Source: Leptolyngbya sp. FACHB-261
GTDB taxonomy: Bacteria > Cyanobacteriota > Cyanobacteriia > FACHB-261
DNA length: 64,000 nucleotides
Assembly (NCBI RefSeq): GCF_014696065.1
Contig: NZ_JACJPL010000027.1
Span: 868,001-932,000, forward strand
Direction: 5' to 3'
Both the position numbers and the translations under genes were made by a program. Below the pieces are notes generated by a model. The model worked only from the letters and a program-made list of their open reading frames with translations, did no database searches and had not been told where the DNA came from. Shown piece after piece: positions 8,237 through 16,696 of the stretch; position 1 is the first letter of the stretch; each line of letters begins with the position of its first letter.

Positions 8237-9784
8237 CTAACGGGCGAAGTAGCCAGAGCCTTTAGTGTTCATCACGCCAGAACGGCTGGAGCGACGAACA
8301 CCGTTCTTGAGCATGTACTTCAAATCATCGGGGTTGAGTGAAGCAGTTAGGGCATCAGTCTCAGAAATCATGCCCGACTCATACAGGTCGAAGAGGGCTT
8401 GATCGAGTGTTTGCATTCCCTCTTGCCCCTCTTCCATCAGCAGGTAAACGTCGTCTTCGTGATCTTTATACAGGTAGTCCTTAATCGTGTTGGTCGCCAT
8501 CATGATCTCAAGGGCTGCCGCTCGCTTGAAGTGAGTCGTTGTCACTAGAGATTGGAAGACAACAGCTTTGAGACTGTCAGCGATTTGAAACCGCATTGTC
8601 TCCTGCTCTTCTGGGGCGTAGAAGTTGAGCAGGCGTTTGTAGGCATTGAACGCGCCTCGCGTGTGCAGAGTTCCCAGCACTAAGTGCCCAGTTTGAGCCG
8701 CACGTAAGGCTGTATCTACGGTCTCGCGATCCCGCATCTCTCCCACTAGGATCACATCTGGATCCTGACGTAGAGAAGCTTTAAGGGCTTCTTTAAACTC
8801 TTGAGTGTGCAGACCAATTTCACGCTGGGTGATTAGGCAGAGATTAGAGGTATGCACATATTCCACCGGGTCCTCGATGGTGACGATTTTGCGCGGCACC
8901 GTGTCATTGAGGTGACGGATCATGGTGGCTAGAGTGGTGGATTTACCGGAGTTCACGGGCCCCGTAACCAGCACCAAACCTTGACGAAACTCAGCAATGT
9001 GCATCAAGACAGGTGGCAAGCCCATATCCTGCACAGTGGGCACATCCAGGTTAATCAGTCGCAGTACAATTGCTCCGCCCATCATGGCTTGAGAGCAGTT
9101 CACCCGGCAGCGCACCAAATCTTCGTAGAGAATTGCTGTATCGAGTTCTTGCTTTTGCGCGAACCGCTCTCGTTGCTCAGGCGTGAGAATCTCGTCTATA
9201 TATTGCTCAAACTGGTCAGCAGTTATCTTGCCGTACTCGGCTTGGCGAGTCATCTTCCCCTGGACCCGGAAGCGTGGTACCTCTCCCACTTGGAGGTGGA
9301 CATCAGAGGCATTCTGCTCATAAGCATCCTCTACTAGCCGTCGCACCGGTCGGGTTGTCTCTTCTACAGCGACCAGTTGAATCCGTTGCAGACTCAACGC
9401 CTCTGATCCCTGCGCTGTCGGCCCGCAGTTGATGCGGCATTGCATAAACCCTGGAATCACGACAGTCGCGTCAAGCTTACGCCGTGAGTGGTAGTAGCGC
9501 AGCTGAGGTGGGGTGAGCACTTCAGACAAATAGTGATGGAGCAACTCTGGCGTTGTACGAGGCTGCTCATCCTGAGGCACCATACGGCCTTCGATGCGGT
9601 AGTGAGGCGCGTAGCCCACCTGGATGTAGATCCCCGTCGCGCCTTGACGATGTCCTTCCTGAATCAGGTAGCGTAGTGAGCCCTGAGAACTCTCAGTAGC
9701 AGTGGAACCGGCCAAATCAGGAGCAGCAGGACTTGGAGGCTCAGGATCCCGAGGGGTGGCGGCAGGCGGGGGAGTCGCTTTCAT
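8237..9784 (-). CDS. PilT-family ATPase with duplicated N-terminal domain
   Basis: This 515-residue protein is a hexameric-type secretion ATPase of the PilT (retraction) class, with about 100 residues more than usual. Residues 37-137 and 147-245 are two successive copies of the PilT N-terminal PAS-like domain: LIQEGHRQGATGIYIQVG pairs with LVEDAYEQNASDVHLQVG, and LSEVLTPPQL with IDEILTPEQR. The ATPase core follows, with Walker A GPVNSGKST (275-283), where most PilTs have GPTGSGKST, then IEDPVEY, an Asp box with DPDVILVGEMRD, and the AQTGHLVLGTLHT motif. The lysine and serine of Walker A are kept, so ATP binding is likely. It begins with a Pro-rich leader. No pilB or pilC is adjacent. Probably a type IV pilus accessory ATPase. 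Confidence 0.88.
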   Translation of the reverse strand: MKATPPPAATPRDPEPPSPAAPDLAGSTATESSQGSLRYLIQEGHRQGATGIYIQVGYAPHYRIEGRMVPQDEQPRTTPELLHHYLSEVLTPPQLRYYHSRRKLDATVVIPGFMQCRINCGPTAQGSEALSLQRIQLVAVEETTRPVRRLVEDAYEQNASDVHLQVGEVPRFRVQGKMTRQAEYGKITADQFEQYIDEILTPEQRERFAQKQELDTAILYEDLVRCRVNCSQAMMGGAIVLRLINLDVPTVQDMGLPPVLMHIAEFRQGLVLVTGPVNSGKSTTLATMIRHLNDTVPRKIVTIEDPVEYVHTSNLCLITQREIGLHTQEFKEALKASLRQDPDVILVGEMRDRETVDTALRAAQTGHLVLGTLHTRGAFNAYKRLLNFYAPEEQETMRFQIADSLKAVVFQSLVTTTHFKRAAALEIMMATNTIKDYLYKDHEDDVYLLMEEGQEGMQTLDQALFDLYESGMISETDALTASLNPDDLKYMLKNGVRRSSRSGVMNTKGSGYFAR

Positions 9785-10272
9785 AAAACGAAAGAAGTGG
9801 CCGTTTTGAGAATCAGTCTAGCGATTTCCTCCAAGAGGATACGCAAGGTAGCAATCTGACTATGCAGACTGTTGCGTGTTCTTGCATCTCGACGCTAAGC
9901 ACCCCGATTTTAACCTCCACAGCTTGTCCTAAGTCTTAAGTTCCTGTAAGGGACCCATCAAGGTTTGGCAAGATGGCTTGATCCCCCCGGATCTCCTGTA
10001 CCAGCCTGATCTCCATTATGTCATGAAATAATGACATAAATCTCTGTTTTGATCCCTCTAACGTCGCAGCTACGTTCAAACGCCCGAAATCCTCTGAAAT
10101 CGACTGTTCTAAGGGATTGACCATTGACGAATTTCCGGGACAATGAAGATTAGTTGAGCGATCCCAAAGAAAGCCTGAGCACAGCGTTCTCAATAGCGAC
10201 TCAGGTAAGTCAGGATTTCCTAACAAAACTCTGACCCGAATGTTCCGATTCCTTTGATGAGGAAACACCCCC
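9785..10272. other. Divergent promoter region between the PilT-like and DUF4912 genes
   Basis: 488 bp without a convincing gene. It carries the 9-bp-arm dyad at 10016-10039 and the ribosome site GAGGAAA just before the DUF4912 start. Both flanking genes point outward, so their promoters should lie here. Confidence 0.5.
10016..10039. promoter_or_regulatory. Dyad-symmetric operator candidate
   Basis: TTATGTCAT, six bases, then ATGACATAA: perfect 9-bp arms, AT-rich, 24 bp in total, about 230 bp from each divergent gene start. The geometry fits a site for a homodimeric regulator. A small hairpin in RNA is an alternative, but the short loop and lack of a G/C core argue for a DNA operator. Confidence 0.4.
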
Positions 10273-11550
10273 ATGGCTAAAGAACGTCCCCCCTTAGAAG
10301 AGATGACTCTGCGGCAGCTGCGCCGGGTTGCCCAGGAGTACACCATCTCTCGCTACAGCCGCATGCGCAAATCCCAGCTGTTAGCCTCAATTCGGGAAGC
10401 TCAGCTAGCTAGCGTTGTCCCCCCTCGTCCATCTCTCAATTTGGAGGCGCAGGAAGCAGTGCAAGAGTCCGTTGAGGCATCGAAGTTTGAGCTTGCAAGC
10501 GAAGATCGCAATGGTTCCTTGGCAGAAGTAGACCAAGGCCTAGGCGATTTGCCTGCCGGCTATGGCGAAAGTCGAATTGTGTTGATGCCTCGCGATCCAC
10601 AGTGGGCTTATGCGTACTGGGATGTACCCGGTGAGCGCAAAGAGGAGTTGCGGCATCAAGGAGGCCAGTTGTTGGCATTGCGCCTCTATGACGCGACTAA
10701 TATCAGCCTGGATTACCAAGTACCCCACAGCATTCAGGAATATCCCTGTGATGAATTAGCTCGTGAGTGGTATCTGCCAATTCCGGTCAGCGATCGAGAC
10801 TATGTAGTAGAGATTGGCTATCGCTGTGCTGATGGTCGCTGGCTGATTGTCGCCCGTTCTGCTCCTGTGCGCGTTCCGCCGATGTATCCCTCGGACTGGA
10901 TCGAGGATCAGTTCATCACAGTTAACTGGGATGTGGAGCTGCGAGGTCAGACCGTCCACAACCTAGTGCCACCCACCAGCAAGCGTGTTGGTTTATCTCC
11001 GTCTGCCCCAGCTACGGGTAATGCTATTTACGATCAGATTTTTGGTCTAGCCCAGAGTGCCGAGGCTGAGCGCGTTGCTGGTTCGCTCTACGGCTCTATG
11101 CAACAAGCTCCCAGTTCCGCGGTTAGCTCCTATGTCTTCCCCTCAGGAATGGGCATGTGGGCCGCCCCAGTACCTGGAATTACTGGCATGTCAGGCGCAG
11201 GCTTCACCATGTCAGGTGCAGGGCTGACTATGTCAGGCGCAGGGTTCTCGGCTTCGATGCCACCCATCCGCCCGCGCAAGTTCTGGCTAGTTGCTGATGC
11301 TGAACTGATTATTTATGGGGCCACCGAGCCGGATGCAACTGTCTATATAGGTGGACAGCCAATTCAGCTCTCCCCAGACGGCACCTTCCGCTTCCAGATG
11401 TCCTTTCAAGATGGGCTGATTGACTACCCAATCATGGCGGTCGCAGCTGATGGTGAGCAGACTCGTTCCATTCACCTGAAGTTCAACCGTGAAACGCCTT
11501 CACGGAACACCAATACCAAAGCTGAGGCTGTAGAAGAATGGCTAGCCTAG
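10273..11550 (+). CDS. DUF4912 domain-containing protein with N-terminal Rho-N/SAP-like helix pair
   Basis: The 425-residue protein starts at an ATG behind a GAGGAAA ribosome site. Residues about 8-42 (LEEMTLRQLRRVAQEY... LLASIREAQ) resemble a Rho N-terminal/SAP-like module. Residues about 95-205 (RIVLMPRDPQWAYAYWDV, LRLYDATNI, YVVEIGYR) are the DUF4912 domain, an Ig-like fold common in cyanobacteria. A low-complexity middle with three MSGAG repeats (about 306-326) leads to a C-terminal beta domain (FWLVADAELIIYGATEPDA...). No membrane segment is visible. Function is unknown; the DUF4912 context elsewhere suggests carbohydrate or envelope links, which is inference. A clean terminator follows at 11568. 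Confidence 0.85.
   Translation: MAKERPPLEEMTLRQLRRVAQEYTISRYSRMRKSQLLASIREAQLASVVPPRPSLNLEAQEAVQESVEASKFELASEDRNGSLAEVDQGLGDLPAGYGESRIVLMPRDPQWAYAYWDVPGERKEELRHQGGQLLALRLYDATNISLDYQVPHSIQEYPCDELAREWYLPIPVSDRDYVVEIGYRCADGRWLIVARSAPVRVPPMYPSDWIEDQFITVNWDVELRGQTVHNLVPPTSKRVGLSPSAPATGNAIYDQIFGLAQSAEAERVAGSLYGSMQQAPSSAVSSYVFPSGMGMWAAPVPGITGMSGAGFTMSGAGLTMSGAGFSASMPPIRPRKFWLVADAELIIYGATEPDATVYIGGQPIQLSPDGTFRFQMSFQDGLIDYPIMAVAADGEQTRSIHLKFNRETPSRNTNTKAEAVEEWLA
11188..11250 (+). repeat. Three in-frame 21-bp repeats (MSGAGxx) in the DUF4912 gene
   Basis: Units begin at the ATG codons at 11188, 11209 and 11230 and encode MSGAGFT, MSGAGLT and MSGAGFS. Differences between copies are mostly at third codon positions, so the tract is under coding selection and probably serves as a flexible linker. 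Confidence 0.8.
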
Positions 11551-11567
11551 ATTAGGCTTCATTCTTG

Positions 11568-11600
11568 AGCAAGGGGCAGGTCAAAGACCTGCCCCTTGCT
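11568..11600 (+). terminator. Intrinsic terminator of the DUF4912 gene
   Basis: A perfect 15-bp stem (arms 11568-11582 and 11586-11600, AGCAAGGGGCAGGTC against its complement) with an AAA loop, followed by ATTTTTAG. This is the most classical rho-independent terminator in the window. It also shows that the SAM-hydrolase gene cannot start before about 11601. Confidence 0.9.
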
Positions 11601-11663
11601 ATTTTTAGATGGCTATTTTTAGATTTCTTATGCCTATTACTCACAGATCTAGTAAGGGAAACA

Positions 11664-12443
11664 GTGCCAAATCTATCTCTACTCACTCTATTGAGCGACT
11701 TCGGGCTACAGGATCCCTATGTAGGCGTCATGAAAGGAGTTATTGCAACTATAAATCCAGCCATTCAGGTCGTTGATTTAACCCATGAATTGCCACCACA
11801 AAATCTGCTTGCGGCTCGCTTTTGTTTAACCAGTGCTGTGTCCTATTTCCCAACAGGCACTGTACATGTTGCAGTTGTAGATCCTGGCGTTGGTGGTAAT
11901 CGTCGGCCTGTAGCGATCCAGACTGAGTGCGGAATACTAGTTGGTCCAGACAACGGCATATTTAGCAACTTTTTGAGCCAAGCTACTACAGCTGTTGTCC
12001 TTGATCAGCCTAAGTTTTGGCGGACCTCTAACCTGAGCAACACCTTTCACGGACGTGATTTATTTGCACCTGTAGGTGCGCACTTAGCGATGGGTATAGC
12101 GCTTCAGGCAGTAGGAACAGCTATCAACTTAGCAAGTCTTGTATGCTTGACCTTACATAAGAATTGCATTCAACATATCGATCGCTTCGGTAATTTAATT
12201 ACTACTATACGGGGTGAGCAAGTCGTCAACCAAACATGGTCTGTATTAGCAGCAGGTCAAATCATTAAGGGTGAAGTCACCTATAGTAGTGTGTCTAGTG
12301 GACAGTTATTAGCCCTTGTAGGAAGTCATGGTTTTGTTGAAATTGCCTGCAATGCTGGCAGCGCTCAGCAGCGACTGGGCTTGACCTGGGGCGATAGCAT
12401 TACGTTGCAACTGACAGCTCCCTCTAGCAACGATGTCGATTAA
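11664..12443 (+). CDS. SAM hydrolase / SAM hydroxide adenosyltransferase family (DUF62)
   Basis: The 259-residue protein matches the SAM hydroxide adenosyltransferase (DUF62, fluorinase-fold) family, which cleaves S-adenosylmethionine with hydroxide to adenosine and methionine. Landmarks are LLSDFGLQDPYVGVMKG near the N-terminus (the D-F-G-x-x-D-x-Y-V-G motif), VVDLTHELPP, HVAVVDPGVGG, VGPDNGIF and NTFHGRDLFAPVGAHLA. I chose the GTG at 11664 because AAGGGA lies six bases upstream and the family motif begins within ten residues. An in-frame TTG at 11565 would place the terminator hairpin inside the coding region. Confidence 0.88.
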   Translation: MPNLSLLTLLSDFGLQDPYVGVMKGVIATINPAIQVVDLTHELPPQNLLAARFCLTSAVSYFPTGTVHVAVVDPGVGGNRRPVAIQTECGILVGPDNGIFSNFLSQATTAVVLDQPKFWRTSNLSNTFHGRDLFAPVGAHLAMGIALQAVGTAINLASLVCLTLHKNCIQHIDRFGNLITTIRGEQVVNQTWSVLAAGQIIKGEVTYSSVSSGQLLALVGSHGFVEIACNAGSAQQRLGLTWGDSITLQLTAPSSNDVD

Positions 12444-12447
12444 AAAG

Positions 12448-12475
12448 AAAGCCCTAGCTCAAATGCTAGGGCTTT
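12448..12475 (+). terminator. Hairpin terminator of the SAM-hydrolase gene
   Basis: Arms 12448-12458 (AAAGCCCTAGC) and 12465-12475 form a perfect 11-bp stem with a 6-nt loop, five bases after the stop codon. A-rich before and ending in GGGCTTT, so it can act in both orientations. Confidence 0.75.
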
Positions 12476-13187
12476 AGTGATCTGCAGGTAAACGCTAAGT
12501 TCGGTTGGACTTGGAACAGATTGGCTTCATCTGTCGTGGGCAGCAACAAGGTGCCCCGATGGAATACAGCTCCTAGCTCTAACTCCAAAATTCTAACCTA
12601 GGCTTTTCATCTCCCGCATGTCTTTATGCTTTAAGGATAGCAAAAAGTGAAGAATGAGAATAGGGCAACAATACTGAAGCTGTTAAGTCTTTTGGTGGAT
12701 GCCAACGCCTAGCAGAGCTTAATTTTTGATTTTAGAAAATTTTGGCAAAGCTACGGTGTCAACGCTGTTGATTTAATTAAATCCTTCAGCTTAACAGTGT
12801 AATTACAGAGTTTCAGAACGAAAGTATCGTTCCAAGTGCTCAATGTCTAAAGCCTTTGCAAGCTTAAGTTCTTCAAATTGGGAACTGCTTTGGGTCTATT
12901 AGTGTGCACCTCTGAGTAGACCGCTACCGGTAGTCCTTAGCATTGTTATAAACGACACGGGCTCTCGTAATGATGATTTGAGGATTTCAATTAATTCTCG
13001 GGACTGACCGTAGTTTTAGAGTTAGAAAACTACAGTTGGCTAGGGCGATTAATAGAACTTTTAAGTATCGCCAGGAGACCAAAGAGAAATGGGTAGCCAA
13101 GCTTGGGAAAAAGCGTGGCAGGTGTGCCTGACTACGTAGGCCGGAACACTAAAGCAAGAGATGGGCCACCCGTGAGCATCACTGCCC
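12476..13187. other. Non-coding stretch of about 710 bp
   Basis: No acceptable gene seen. The middle (12650-13080) is AT-rich, with tracts such as TTAATTAA near 12774. A plus-strand frame at 13103-13315 overlaps the end of the SRPBCC gene and has no ribosome site. I see no recognised RNA gene in it. Confidence 0.45.
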
Positions 13188-13844
13188 TTAAGACTGGCGG
13201 GTTGCAATCTCTGTTCGAATTGCCTCTAAATGGTCGGACAACTGACTGCGGAACAGCCGATAGAACAGCCCTGCGGGTATGCCTTGATTTGGCTCCGCTT
13301 GAATCTGCTGTGTGATCAACACCTGCGTCACCGGCCCGCCGGGATAAGCCCGCAACGGCTCTAACCGCCAGTTGCCCTGCATCTTCTTCAAATTGCCCTC
13401 CAGCAATTGAAAACTGAAACCCCGCCGAGGTGTTTCTGTAATTGCAAGTCGCACCCGTGAACTAATCGTCGTCAGGGCAATCCGCCGACGGTCCACCTGC
13501 TCAACGACCCGCCGATTGCCCTGTCTTTCGACCACTCGGCTACTGGCAATATTGGGTAGGAAACGCCAGAAATTGCCATAGTCCGTGATCACCGACCAGA
13601 CCTGGGCCGGAGTTGCGCGCACCAGCACACGCGCCGTATACCTGCCGTTGTCACCTGTAATAACTGGGCGTCCCCGTTGCAGTAGTACTCGTTCCTGCGC
13701 AGGGAGGGTGTCGATTGCCCTGTGAGATGGGCGAGACTGGGCAGAGACGGGCAGCGATAACCCAGACCAAAGCAATGCTCCAGCTAGGTACAAGCCACCG
13801 AGGCACAAGCCTGAACGCAGACGAGCGAGCCACAACTTGGTCAT
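13188..13844 (-). CDS. Secreted SRPBCC/START-like (COQ10-type) lipid-binding domain protein
   Basis: 218 residues, ATG start. Residues 1-36 form a signal peptide (hydrophobic GLYLAGALLWSGLSLPVSA, then QS). The rest is one SRPBCC domain: ARVLVRATPAQVWSVITDYGNFWRFLPNI is the typical first helix-turn of polyketide-cyclase/COQ10 proteins, followed by six beta strands and a C-terminal helix (SQLSDHLEAIRTEIA). Such domains bind hydrophobic ligands in a helix-grip cavity; export suggests a periplasmic or lumenal lipid or pigment carrier. The ligand cannot be read from the sequence. Confidence 0.82.
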   Translation of the reverse strand: MTKLWLARLRSGLCLGGLYLAGALLWSGLSLPVSAQSRPSHRAIDTLPAQERVLLQRGRPVITGDNGRYTARVLVRATPAQVWSVITDYGNFWRFLPNIASSRVVERQGNRRVVEQVDRRRIALTTISSRVRLAITETPRRGFSFQLLEGNLKKMQGNWRLEPLRAYPGGPVTQVLITQQIQAEPNQGIPAGLFYRLFRSQLSDHLEAIRTEIATRQS

Positions 13845-13966
13845 CAGAGTAAAGCTATCCTTGGCATAACTTCATACAAATTAACCTGGCCGCTTCATGC
13901 AGCCACCTGCTCAGGTCATGTAGCTTGGTGTGCACTTCAACGACAGGTTTTAATCAGCCTATTGCG

Positions 13967-14599
13967 ATGAATCATCCTCAGGTACCCGGCTCCTCCGAGC
14001 CATCACCAGACGATCAGCAACAAGCCATTCAGATTCAAAATTTACAAGAGCAGTTGAGCCTGCTGCGCCGTACCAATGAGTGCCTGTGCCGGGACAACGC
14101 TGATCTTAAGCGAGGACGAGACGCCTTGATCGCCCGTCTGACTCTTCTAGAAAACGCCTTGCGCGACCGAAATGGCGATTCTAACGAAGCCCAATCCGAT
14201 CCCTTTCCCGAGTCAGATCGCTGGCTCCTGAGCACTTCCCAAGCGAACTATGCAGTGCTCAAAGACCTGCTAGCTCTACAAGCCTGGGACGAGGCTGATT
14301 GCGAAACCCAACAGCTCATGCTTCAAGTCGCCGGTTCTGAAGCGCAAGAGTTAGGCTTCTTAACCGCAGAGCACATCGACGCCTTTCCCTGCCTCGACTT
14401 AAAAATCATCAATAAGCTTTGGACAATCTACTCCAATGGTCGCTATGGCTTCATGGTTCAACGTGAAATCTGGTCCCGTACCCATAGCACTCGCAACCTC
14501 TGGTGTGATCCGGAACTTGAGGGTTACTACCCCAAGCGTGAGGGCTTGGGCAGTTCTCTTGCAAAACGTCTACTGCGCTGTGCCCTAGATGATTTCTAA
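13967..14599 (+). CDS. GUN4-domain protein with N-terminal coiled coil
   Basis: 210 residues from the ATG at 13967 (a TTG at 13925 would add 14 residues). Residues about 15-65 form a leucine-rich coiled coil (IQNLQEQLSLLRRTNE...). Residues about 85-195 match the GUN4 fold: NYAVLKDLLALQAWDEADCET is the diagnostic helix pair, followed by FPCLDLKIINKLW and YSNGRYGFMVQREIW. GUN4 binds protoporphyrin IX and Mg-protoporphyrin and stimulates Mg-chelatase. The coiled coil in front makes this a paralogue rather than the canonical chlorophyll-pathway GUN4, so a tetrapyrrole-sensing role is inference. Confidence 0.82.
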   Translation: MNHPQVPGSSEPSPDDQQQAIQIQNLQEQLSLLRRTNECLCRDNADLKRGRDALIARLTLLENALRDRNGDSNEAQSDPFPESDRWLLSTSQANYAVLKDLLALQAWDEADCETQQLMLQVAGSEAQELGFLTAEHIDAFPCLDLKIINKLWTIYSNGRYGFMVQREIWSRTHSTRNLWCDPELEGYYPKREGLGSSLAKRLLRCALDDF

Positions 14600-14699
14600 G
14601 CAGCTTTAAAAGCATTCTCAAACCATCCATCTCACAACCGGCCCAAGCATAAAGCTAGACTCACAGAAATTGAGAGACTCAAGATTCCTAGGGCCAATG

Positions 14700-14739
14700 G
14701 CCCATAACCCCAAACCTCGATAAGTTCAGGGCTATGGGC
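14700..14739. terminator. Imperfect hairpin between convergent genes
   Basis: GCCCATA at 14700-14706 pairs with TATGGGC at 14733-14739; three further G/C pairs follow after one mismatch. It lies between the GUN4-like gene (plus) and the DUF937 gene (minus). Weak, with no T-tract. Confidence 0.4.
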
Positions 14740-14794
14740 GTCGTGCAACCGCTCATGCTAGCTCTGCTAAAAACCTGAACCTAGCCCACTCTGG

Positions 14795-15355
14795 TTAACG
14801 ACGGTTGTTGAGAAAACCAGCGGCAGCGTTGAACATATCACCCATATCGACATCACCGTCACGGTCTCCGTCGAGAAATGTTCTGAGAACTGGATTATTA
14901 AGGCCACCACCTTGAGGCGCATAACCACCCGCCTGGGTCTGCGTCTGATTGCTGGCTCCCGTTTGCAGGAACTGCAAAATTACCGGCAGAAGCACTGGCA
15001 GCAGCTGCGCGATGAGTTGACTATTCAGGCCTGTTTGTTGGGATAAGTCTTGAGTTGCTTGCTGCTGCTGCGAGGGGGAAAATATAGCCTGAACCGCCTG
15101 CGGATTGGGCTGTGTACCGCTATAAGCGTTCAGTACCGAGTCCACTGCCTGTTCGCCCTCCACAGCTCGCTTTTGTTGCAGCGCACTCTGCACGTAGCGG
15201 CCTAACGTGGACATCAATATGCCGGTCGTGTTGCCCTGAAGCCCCTGACCTCCTGTCGACTGCTGAATAGCTTGAAGAGCAGAAGAAAGCTGACCCTCAT
15301 TGCCCTGGCGGCTTTGGTCTTGGACAGCGTTGAGAACTTGGTCGAACAGCGACAT
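14795..15355 (-). CDS. DUF937 family protein with C-terminal EF-hand-like loop
   Basis: 186 residues, ATG start. The Gln-rich body (MSLFDQVLNAVQ..., LGRYVQSALQQ, IFSPSQ, LNSQLIAQLLPVLLPVILQFL) matches DUF937, a small helical family related in layout to YidB. Near the C-terminus is DGDRDGDVDMGD, whose acidic spacing is that of an EF-hand or dockerin-type calcium loop, followed by a short helix FNAAAGFL. No signal peptide. Function unknown; calcium binding is inferred from the loop only. It lies downstream of a PilT gene on the same strand but is separated by a hairpin. Confidence 0.82.
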   Translation of the reverse strand: MSLFDQVLNAVQDQSRQGNEGQLSSALQAIQQSTGGQGLQGNTTGILMSTLGRYVQSALQQKRAVEGEQAVDSVLNAYSGTQPNPQAVQAIFSPSQQQQATQDLSQQTGLNSQLIAQLLPVLLPVILQFLQTGASNQTQTQAGGYAPQGGGLNNPVLRTFLDGDRDGDVDMGDMFNAAAGFLNNRR

Positions 15356-15404
15356 GAGTAAAACGCGTAATCAGAACGCCTTAAACTGTGGCACAAACAA
15401 CTAA

Positions 15405-15446
15405 CCCCTTCACCTGCCTACCGATTGAGTTGGCGAGGTGAAGGGG
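15405..15446 (-). terminator. Hairpin terminator of the PilT-family gene
   Basis: CCCCTTCACCT (15405-15415) pairs perfectly with AGGTGAAGGGG (15436-15446) over 11 bp with a 20-nt loop. It lies 18 bp past the stop of the PilT gene that ends at 15464, and separates it from DUF937. Confidence 0.65.
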
Positions 15447-15463
15447 TAACAGAAGGTTGAGCC

Positions 15464-16696
15464 CTAACGACGAATTAGGTTCTCAAAGCTATGGTTCGAA
15501 GAGCGACCTGGGTCAAAGCCTTCGTTGCGGATGCGGCGCTTGAGGTCACCTTCATCCGAAGAAGCGGCAATGCCATCAGTGATCGTAATGCGGCCATCCA
15601 GAACCAAATCGCAAAGCATCTGGTTAAGTACCTGCATGCCCTCTAGCGTGTCGCTCTCCATGAGCTGACGAACCTCATCATCCTCGCCCTTAAGCAAGTA
15701 GTCACGCACCGCAGGCGTATTGACCAGAATGTCCATTGCCGCCGTACGCTTGCCGTCCGTTGTCGGTACCAACGTTTGGGCAATTACTCCCACCAAGCTC
15801 TCCATAATCTGGAAGCGCATAGCGGCTTGCTCATCGGGAGTGTAGATGTTGAGCAATCGGTCCAAAGTACCAATCGCGTTTCGGGTATGCAATGTGCCCA
15901 AAACTAAGTGGCCGGTTTGAGCTGCTTTGAGAGCAGTGTCCACTGTCTCGCGGTCACGCATCTCACCGATCAGAATGACATCGGGATCTTCCCGAAGCAC
16001 AGAGCGTAGAGCTTGACTAAACTCGTGCGTGTGCAGACCCACCTCGCGCTGGCTGATCAGGCACTTGTCTGAGCTGTAAACGTACTCAATCGGATCCTCA
16101 ATACAGACAATGTGCCGACTTGCTGTCTCATTGAGATGGCGAACCATCGCCGCTAGGGTGGTGGATTTACCAGATCCAGTAGGACCTGTCACCAACACCA
16201 AGCCTTGAGGTTGCGAGGCAACTCTTTTGAGAACCTCCGGAAGACCCAGCTCATCGATTGAGGGTACAGTCAGTGGAATCAAACGCAGCACCATCGCTCC
16301 ACCGCGCAAACTGTCAAAGCAGTTAACCCGGCATCGCAGAAAGTCTTCGTAGAAGATGGCAGTGTCCAGTTCCTTCTCGTAGGCAAAGCGCTGTTGCTGC
16401 TCCGGCGAGAGAATCTCTGATAGGAACCCTTCAAAGTGTTCCGGCGTCACGGGTAAGCAACCACCCCCTACCCGGAACATTTCACCCCGGATCCGGAAGC
16501 GAGGTTCCTCACCAACCCGAATGTGAATGTCGGAAGCACCCCGCAGGTGGGCCTCCTCTACAAGCTGACGAATACTGAGAGCTCGGTTACCGACTCCGCG
16601 TAGATGCCGATCGTTAGTCCGCTGACCAACAAAGGGCACCGGTAAAGGCGGAGGCGGGGGAACTGGAGGGGGACCGGGAGGCGTTGGGATGGTCAT
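15464..16696 (-). CDS. pilT: PilT-type pilus retraction ATPase
   Basis: 410 residues, ATG start. A Pro-rich leader (MTIPTPPGPPPVPPPPP) precedes one N-terminal PAS-like domain (about 42-150, LVEEAHLRGASDIHIRVG). The RecA-like core has canonical Walker A GPTGSGKST, IEDPIEYVY, the Asp/Walker B segment EDPDVILIGEMRD and the His box AQTGHLVLGTLHT. PilT powers type IV pilus retraction in twitching motility. The layout and Pro-rich start resemble the second PilT paralogue found in cyanobacteria, but I cannot prove which paralogue it is. pilB and pilC are not in the window. A larger relative lies 5.7 kb away on the same strand. Confidence 0.88.
   Translation of the reverse strand: MTIPTPPGPPPVPPPPPLPVPFVGQRTNDRHLRGVGNRALSIRQLVEEAHLRGASDIHIRVGEEPRFRIRGEMFRVGGGCLPVTPEHFEGFLSEILSPEQQQRFAYEKELDTAIFYEDFLRCRVNCFDSLRGGAMVLRLIPLTVPSIDELGLPEVLKRVASQPQGLVLVTGPTGSGKSTTLAAMVRHLNETASRHIVCIEDPIEYVYSSDKCLISQREVGLHTHEFSQALRSVLREDPDVILIGEMRDRETVDTALKAAQTGHLVLGTLHTRNAIGTLDRLLNIYTPDEQAAMRFQIMESLVGVIAQTLVPTTDGKRTAAMDILVNTPAVRDYLLKGEDDEVRQLMESDTLEGMQVLNQMLCDLVLDGRITITDGIAASSDEGDLKRRIRNEGFDPGRSSNHSFENLIRR

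Noticed and set aside
11565-11663. N-terminal extension of the SAM-hydrolase gene
   Set aside because: It would run through the 15-bp terminator hairpin of the previous gene; the GTG at 11664 has a good ribosome site and matches the family start.
13103-13315. Plus-strand frame of 70 codons
   Set aside because: Overlaps the conserved SRPBCC coding region antisense and has no ribosome site.
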